Positions 14,212 through 17,322 of a stretch of DNA of 17,322 nt are shown here, one piece after another. Source of the DNA: JAMXLO01 sp036494925. Its GTDB lineage: Bacteria > Pseudomonadota > Alphaproteobacteria > Acetobacterales > Acetobacteraceae. Position numbers and translations under genes: made by a program. Position 1 is the first letter of the stretch. Each line of letters starts with the position of its first letter. The stretch lies in the NCBI GenBank assembly GCA_036494925.1, contig DASXNR010000239.1:1-17322 (forward strand), read 5' to 3'. Below the pieces are notes generated by a model that saw only the letters and a program-made list of their open reading frames with translations, was not told the origin of the DNA and did no database searches.

Positions 14212-14529
14212 ATGGCCGAATACCGAGTGAAGGGGCCGCCGGTCTGGCGGCCAAGCCACCCCGGTGAACTACTGCGTGAGGAGGTATTGCCGGCGTTGCG
14301 GTTAACGGTGAAGGCCACAGCGGAGAAGCTTGGTGTCTCCCGTCAGACGCTGCACGCGATATTGTCCGAGCGCGCCGCGGTCACACCTGAAATGGCGGTG
14401 CGCCTCGGCAAGTTCTGCGGCAATGGGCCAGGCATCTGGCTGCGTATGCAGATGAACCACGATCTTTGGCAGGCCGAGCGCGATCTGGCAGAGACCGTGA
14501 AGCAGATACCGACAGTTCACGCCGTCTGA
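14212..14529 (+). CDS. higA: HigA-type antitoxin, XRE-family DNA-binding protein
   Basis: A 105-residue protein matching the HigA addiction-module antitoxin family. It opens with the characteristic PSHPGELLREEVLPALRLT (about residues 14-32), followed by a helix-turn-helix AEKLGVSRQTLHAILSERAAVTPEMAVRL (about 37-65) and the GIWLRMQMNHDLWQAE tail. The antitoxin should bind the toxin and repress from the dyad upstream. GGAGAAG lies before the ATG at usable distance. It is unusual in being divergent from the toxin. The thyX start lies 18 bases after its stop, so they may share a transcript. Family membership is clear; partnership with the 13804-14079 toxin is inferred from proximity. Confidence 0.88.
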   Translation: MAEYRVKGPPVWRPSHPGELLREEVLPALRLTVKATAEKLGVSRQTLHAILSERAAVTPEMAVRLGKFCGNGPGIWLRMQMNHDLWQAERDLAETVKQIPTVHAV

Positions 14530-14547
14530 CATCCGAAGGGGTCGCCC

Positions 14548-15513
14548 ATGCGCCTGACCGAACAGCAGGAAGCCGAGGTCGAGGCCGCCCGCGCCCAGCG
14601 CTCGCCGACCGCCCGCCCCACCGTCGCCGCGCTGGAAGCCATGCTGTTCGAGGCGATCCCGGTGCTGGACCATGGCTTCGTGCGGGTGGTCGACTACATG
14701 GGCGACGATGCCGCGATCGTGCAGGCGGCGCGGGTGTCGTATGGGCGCGGCACGCGGCGGGTGTCCGAGGACTCCGGGCTGATCCGCTACCTGATGCGGC
14801 ACCGCCATTCCACGCCGTTCGAGATGTGTGAGATCAAATACCATGTGAAGTTGCCCATCTTCGTCGCACGGCAGTGGATTCGCCACCGCACCGCCAACGT
14901 GAACGAGTATTCCGCGCGCTACTCGATCCTGGACCGCGAGTTCTACCTGCCCACGCCCCAGCATCTGGCGGCGCAGTCCTCGGTCAACCGCCAGGGCCGC
15001 GGCGACGTGCTGGCCGGCGAGGAGGCAGCGCACGTGCTCGACCTGCTGCGCGAGGATGCCACGCGCTGCTACGACCACTACGCCGAGATGCTGAACGAGG
15101 ATGCGTCGGGAACGGTAGTCGATCCGTCGCGGCAAGGGCTGGCGCGCGAACTGGCGCGGATGAACCTGACGCTGAATGCCTACACGCAGTGGTACTGGAA
15201 AATCGACCTGTACAACCTGTGCCACTTTCTCTCGCTGCGTGCCGACGCGCACGCGCAGTACGAAATTCGCGCCTACGCCGAAGCGATGCTGGACACCGTG
15301 GCGGCGTGGGTGCCGGTGGCGCACCAGGCGTTCCTGGACTACCGGCTGGGCGCGGTGACGCTGTCGGCGCAGATGCTGGCGGTGGTGCGGCGGAAGCTGG
15401 CGGGAGAGGCGGTGGAGCAGGCGGACAGCGGGCTGAACCGGCGCGAGTGGGAGGAACTGATGGAGGCGCTGAGGCCTGATCAGCCAGCCTCCGCGCCGCT
15501 CGTCCGCAGATAG
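14548..15513 (+). CDS. thyX: flavin-dependent thymidylate synthase ThyX
   Basis: A 321-residue FAD-dependent enzyme that methylates dUMP to dTMP using methylenetetrahydrofolate and NADPH. The ThyX signature RHR-x7-S is intact at residues 112-122 (RHRTANVNEYS), preceded by LMRHRHSTPFEM, which also contacts the cofactor, and followed by SARYSILDREFY. The C-terminal NLCHFLSLRADAHAQYEIRAYAEAM helix region matches the family. At 321 residues it is longer than the 220-250 of many ThyX proteins, with extra sequence at both ends as in other alphaproteobacteria. A GAAGGGG site lies upstream of the ATG. It closely follows higA. Its last 34 bases overlap the convergent small gene on the minus strand. 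Confidence 0.95.
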   Translation: MRLTEQQEAEVEAARAQRSPTARPTVAALEAMLFEAIPVLDHGFVRVVDYMGDDAAIVQAARVSYGRGTRRVSEDSGLIRYLMRHRHSTPFEMCEIKYHVKLPIFVARQWIRHRTANVNEYSARYSILDREFYLPTPQHLAAQSSVNRQGRGDVLAGEEAAHVLDLLREDATRCYDHYAEMLNEDASGTVVDPSRQGLARELARMNLTLNAYTQWYWKIDLYNLCHFLSLRADAHAQYEIRAYAEAMLDTVAAWVPVAHQAFLDYRLGAVTLSAQMLAVVRRKLAGEAVEQADSGLNRREWEELMEALRPDQPASAPLVRR

Positions 15514-15776
15514 TGCTGCGCCGCGACCGGGTCGATCAGCGGATAAATCTCGAACCGCGCCGGGATGATGTCCTGCCATTCGTTCAGCCGCCGATGCAGC
15601 ACCTCGTTCGACGGCACGTCGAACAGCACGACCGCCCCGCGTCCGACCCTGGCGTAAACCGATCGCACCTCACCCGCCGCCTGCAGCGGCTCGATCCACT
15701 GCCAGTAGCGCTGTCGCGATGTGACCACGGAACTGGGCGGCTCCGGCCGCGGCTCGCTGATCACCAGAAAAAGCAT
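15480..15776 (-). CDS. small muconolactone-isomerase-like protein
   Basis: A 98-residue protein with the ferredoxin-like arrangement of muconolactone delta-isomerase and related small dimeric proteins: an MLFLVISEP first strand, a WQWIEPLQAAGEVRSVYARVGRGAVVLFDV middle and a helix with LHRRLNEWQDIIP ending in EIYPLID. The true isomerase takes part in catechol breakdown, but no such genes are nearby, so I do not assign that reaction. A GAGG site precedes the ATG at 15776. It converges with thyX and overlaps its end by 34 bases. Confidence 0.65.
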   Translation of the reverse strand: MLFLVISEPRPEPPSSVVTSRQRYWQWIEPLQAAGEVRSVYARVGRGAVVLFDVPSNEVLHRRLNEWQDIIPARFEIYPLIDPVAAQHYLRTSGAEAG

Positions 15777-15842
15777 GTGTACCTCGCGCGTCCGGCGAGA
15801 GTGTCCCGCAACGCGATGTCCCCGCCAAGCTGCGATGCTCAG

Positions 15843-15884
15843 GGGTGACGGGCATTCGGCTTGGCGGTAGCCTTCCCGTCACTC
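15843..15884. promoter_or_regulatory. inverted repeat in the leader of the CoA-transferase gene
   Basis: GTGACGGG (15845-15852) and CCCGTCAC (15875-15882) are perfect inverted arms extendable by two pairs (one G-U) to 10 bp, with a 22-base loop. The right arm ends eight bases before the GGAGG ribosome binding site, so it could be a regulator site or a leader hairpin. Confidence 0.35.
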
Positions 15885-15904
15885 GGAAGCGGAGGGCAAC
15901 GGAC

Positions 15905-17125
15905 ATGGCGGACGGACAGACCTGTCTCAAGGGGGTGAAGATCCTGGATCTTACCCAGTTCGAAGCGGGACCGTCCTGCACCGAGGCGCTCGCCTGGCTC
16001 GGCGCCGACGTCGTCAAGCTGGAGAACCCGCAGAGCGGCGATCCCGGCCGGGCGCTTGGCGGTCAGGGCGGCAAGGACGACCCGTATTTCCTGCTGTTCA
16101 ACGCCAACAAGAAGTCGATCACCGTCAATCTGAAAGATCCCAAGGGGCTGGCGCTGGTGAAGGACCTCGCCGGCAAGGCCGACGTTATGGTGGAGAATTT
16201 CGCGCCCGGCGCGATCGAGCGGCTTGGGCTCGGCGCCGACGTGATACGCAAGATCAACCCATCGATCATCTACTGCCAGGTGAAGGGGTTCGGCGAAGGC
16301 AGCCCGTACGAGAAGAACCTGGCGTTCGACATGATCGCGCAGGCGTGCGGCGGCACGATGAGCATCACCGGCGAGCGCGACGGGCGCCCGCTGAAGCCGG
16401 GCCCGTCGCTGGGCGACACCGGCACGGGCATGCTGCTCGCGATCTCCATCCTCGGCGCGCTGTACCGGCGCAAGGAGACCGGCCAGGGCGATCATCTGCA
16501 GGTGGCGATGCAGGATGCGATGCTCCACTACATACGCATCGCCTTCGCCGCGCAGCATCGCACCGGCAAGGCGGCGGGACGTGCGGCGGACAGCAGCGTT
16601 TCCACCCCCACGCCGCCGATGGGCACGTTTCCGTGCAAGGGCGGCGGGCTGAACGACCACGTGTATGTCTTCACCAGCCGAGCCAATCCCGATCACTGGC
16701 GACGGTTGTTGAAGGTGATCGGCCGCGAGGACCTGATCGGTGACGAACGCTACGAGACCCCCGCGGCGCGCGCCGAACGGCCGGACGAAGTCAATGCGAT
16801 GATCGCGGACTGGACCAGGCAACACACCAAGCATGAGGCGATGGAGATCATCGGTGCAGCGGGCGTGCCCGCGGGCGCGGTGCTCGACACGATGGAATTG
16901 TACAACGACCAGACGTTCGAGCAGCGCGGTATCTTTCAGACCATCGAGCACCCGACGGTGGGAACGTTCCGCATGCCGGCCTGGCCGGTGCGGTTCGATG
17001 GCCGCCCTCCGCCGGTGACTCCCTCGCCGCTGCTTGGGCAGAACAATGCCGATGTGCTCAGCGGTTGGCTCGGACTGGACCAGGACGCGATCGGCGGCCT
17101 GAAGCACAACGGCGTGATCGGCTAG
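15905..17125 (+). CDS. family III (CaiB/BaiF, formyl-CoA transferase-like) CoA-transferase
   Basis: A 406-residue class III CoA-transferase that moves CoA between carboxylic acids through acyl-aspartyl intermediates. The catalytic aspartate is D171 in GPSLGDTGTGM. Flanking features include LDLTQFEAGPSCTEALAWLGADVVKLENP near the N-terminus, NANKKSITVNLKDPKG, MVENFAPG, and a late GVPAGAVLDT. It resembles formyl-CoA:oxalate CoA-transferase, whose length is about 428, but related enzymes use other acids. The ATG at 15905 is chosen because GGAGG ends nine bases before it; a longer frame to 15845 has no such site. A TPP enzyme starts 13 bases after its stop, supporting an acid-activation then C-C cleavage pathway. 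Confidence 0.9.
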   Translation: MADGQTCLKGVKILDLTQFEAGPSCTEALAWLGADVVKLENPQSGDPGRALGGQGGKDDPYFLLFNANKKSITVNLKDPKGLALVKDLAGKADVMVENFAPGAIERLGLGADVIRKINPSIIYCQVKGFGEGSPYEKNLAFDMIAQACGGTMSITGERDGRPLKPGPSLGDTGTGMLLAISILGALYRRKETGQGDHLQVAMQDAMLHYIRIAFAAQHRTGKAAGRAADSSVSTPTPPMGTFPCKGGGLNDHVYVFTSRANPDHWRRLLKVIGREDLIGDERYETPAARAERPDEVNAMIADWTRQHTKHEAMEIIGAAGVPAGAVLDTMELYNDQTFEQRGIFQTIEHPTVGTFRMPAWPVRFDGRPPPVTPSPLLGQNNADVLSGWLGLDQDAIGGLKHNGVIG

Positions 17126-17138
17126 AGGGGAGGCACCA

Positions 17139-17322
17139 ATGGCGGAACTGACGGGTTCGGAAATCCTCGCGAAGTGCCTCAAGAAGGAAGGCATCGAGGA
17201 CATCTTCTACATCATGGGCGGCCCGATGCTGCTGGCGGAGTCCACCTGCATCACCGAAGGCATCCGCATGATCGACGTCCGCCACGAGCAGGCGGCGGCG
17301 TTCGCGTGCCAGGCCTATAGCC
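17139..17322 (+). CDS. thiamine-diphosphate-dependent enzyme, N-terminus only
   Basis: The first 61 codons of a TPP-binding enzyme of the acetolactate synthase/oxalyl-CoA decarboxylase/2-hydroxyacyl-CoA lyase superfamily run off the window. The start MAELTGSEILAKCLKKEGIEDIF and the IRMIDVRHEQAAAFACQAYS segment are typical of the Pyr domain, with the glutamate of RHEQ being the one that activates the cofactor. An AGGGGAGG site precedes the ATG by five bases. It is 13 bases after the CoA-transferase, so the pair is probably one operon. The N-terminus alone does not show whether the substrate is oxalyl-CoA, a 2-hydroxyacyl-CoA or a 2-oxo acid. Confidence 0.85.
   Translation, partial: MAELTGSEILAKCLKKEGIEDIFYIMGGPMLLAESTCITEGIRMIDVRHEQAAAFACQAYS

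Noticed and set aside
15839..17203. Minus-strand frame of 454 codons across the CoA-transferase gene
   Set aside because: It is the shadow of a gene with an intact catalytic aspartate motif and good ribosome binding site.
1..17322. CRISPR array, transposase or integrase
   Set aside because: I found no regularly spaced direct repeats and no DDE or recombinase motifs in any convincing frame.

Overview
The window is GC-rich DNA from an alphaproteobacterium, probably of the Acetobacteraceae or a close relative. The strongest evidence is a circularly permuted (two-piece) tmRNA gene at about 13453-13755 on the minus strand, an arrangement typical of alphaproteobacteria. The 1206-1903 protein also resembles a family I associate with Acetobacteraceae, but that rests on memory. 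The segment is chromosomal, with densely packed genes, many of them starting behind purine-rich ribosome binding sites. I see no integrase, transposase or CRISPR array.

Layout. Positions 1-78 hold the start of a minus-strand gene with a signal-like N-terminus and a candidate promoter. Positions 371-1903 are a decay zone: a DUF1330 remnant and a SnoaL/NTF2-like remnant on the minus strand, then a plus-strand hypothetical gene broken by an apparent one-base loss in a G run. From 2088 on the genes look intact: a dimeric alpha/beta-barrel protein, a convergent minus-strand pair (CDF metal exporter plus an unusual SDR), and a plus-strand operon of a DedA membrane protein, an ATP-grasp enzyme and UppP. 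Next come an aldo/keto reductase and an SDR transcribed divergently, then a palindromic intergenic repeat. A minus-strand set follows: polysaccharide-deacetylase-type hydrolase, PPOX split-barrel protein and penicillin-acylase-type hydrolase. An alpha/beta hydrolase diverges from that set.

The right part holds the permuted ssrA, a HigB-type toxin and a HigA-type antitoxin transcribed away from each other over a palindromic operator, thyX closely downstream of higA, a small muconolactone-isomerase-like protein, a family III CoA-transferase, and the first 61 codons of a thiamine-diphosphate enzyme.

Three sets of genes probably act together. DedA, the ATP-grasp protein and UppP form a likely lipid-carrier (undecaprenyl phosphate) module whose ATP-grasp product is unknown. 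The TA pair is split around its own operator, with the toxin pointing into ssrA and the antitoxin pointing into thyX. The CoA-transferase and TPP enzyme look like an acid-activation and C-C cleavage pair of the oxalate or 2-hydroxyacyl-CoA type. Nothing here is a clearly new defence or mobile system. The split TA/tmRNA/thyX locus and the DedA/ATP-grasp/UppP operon are the most promising leads.
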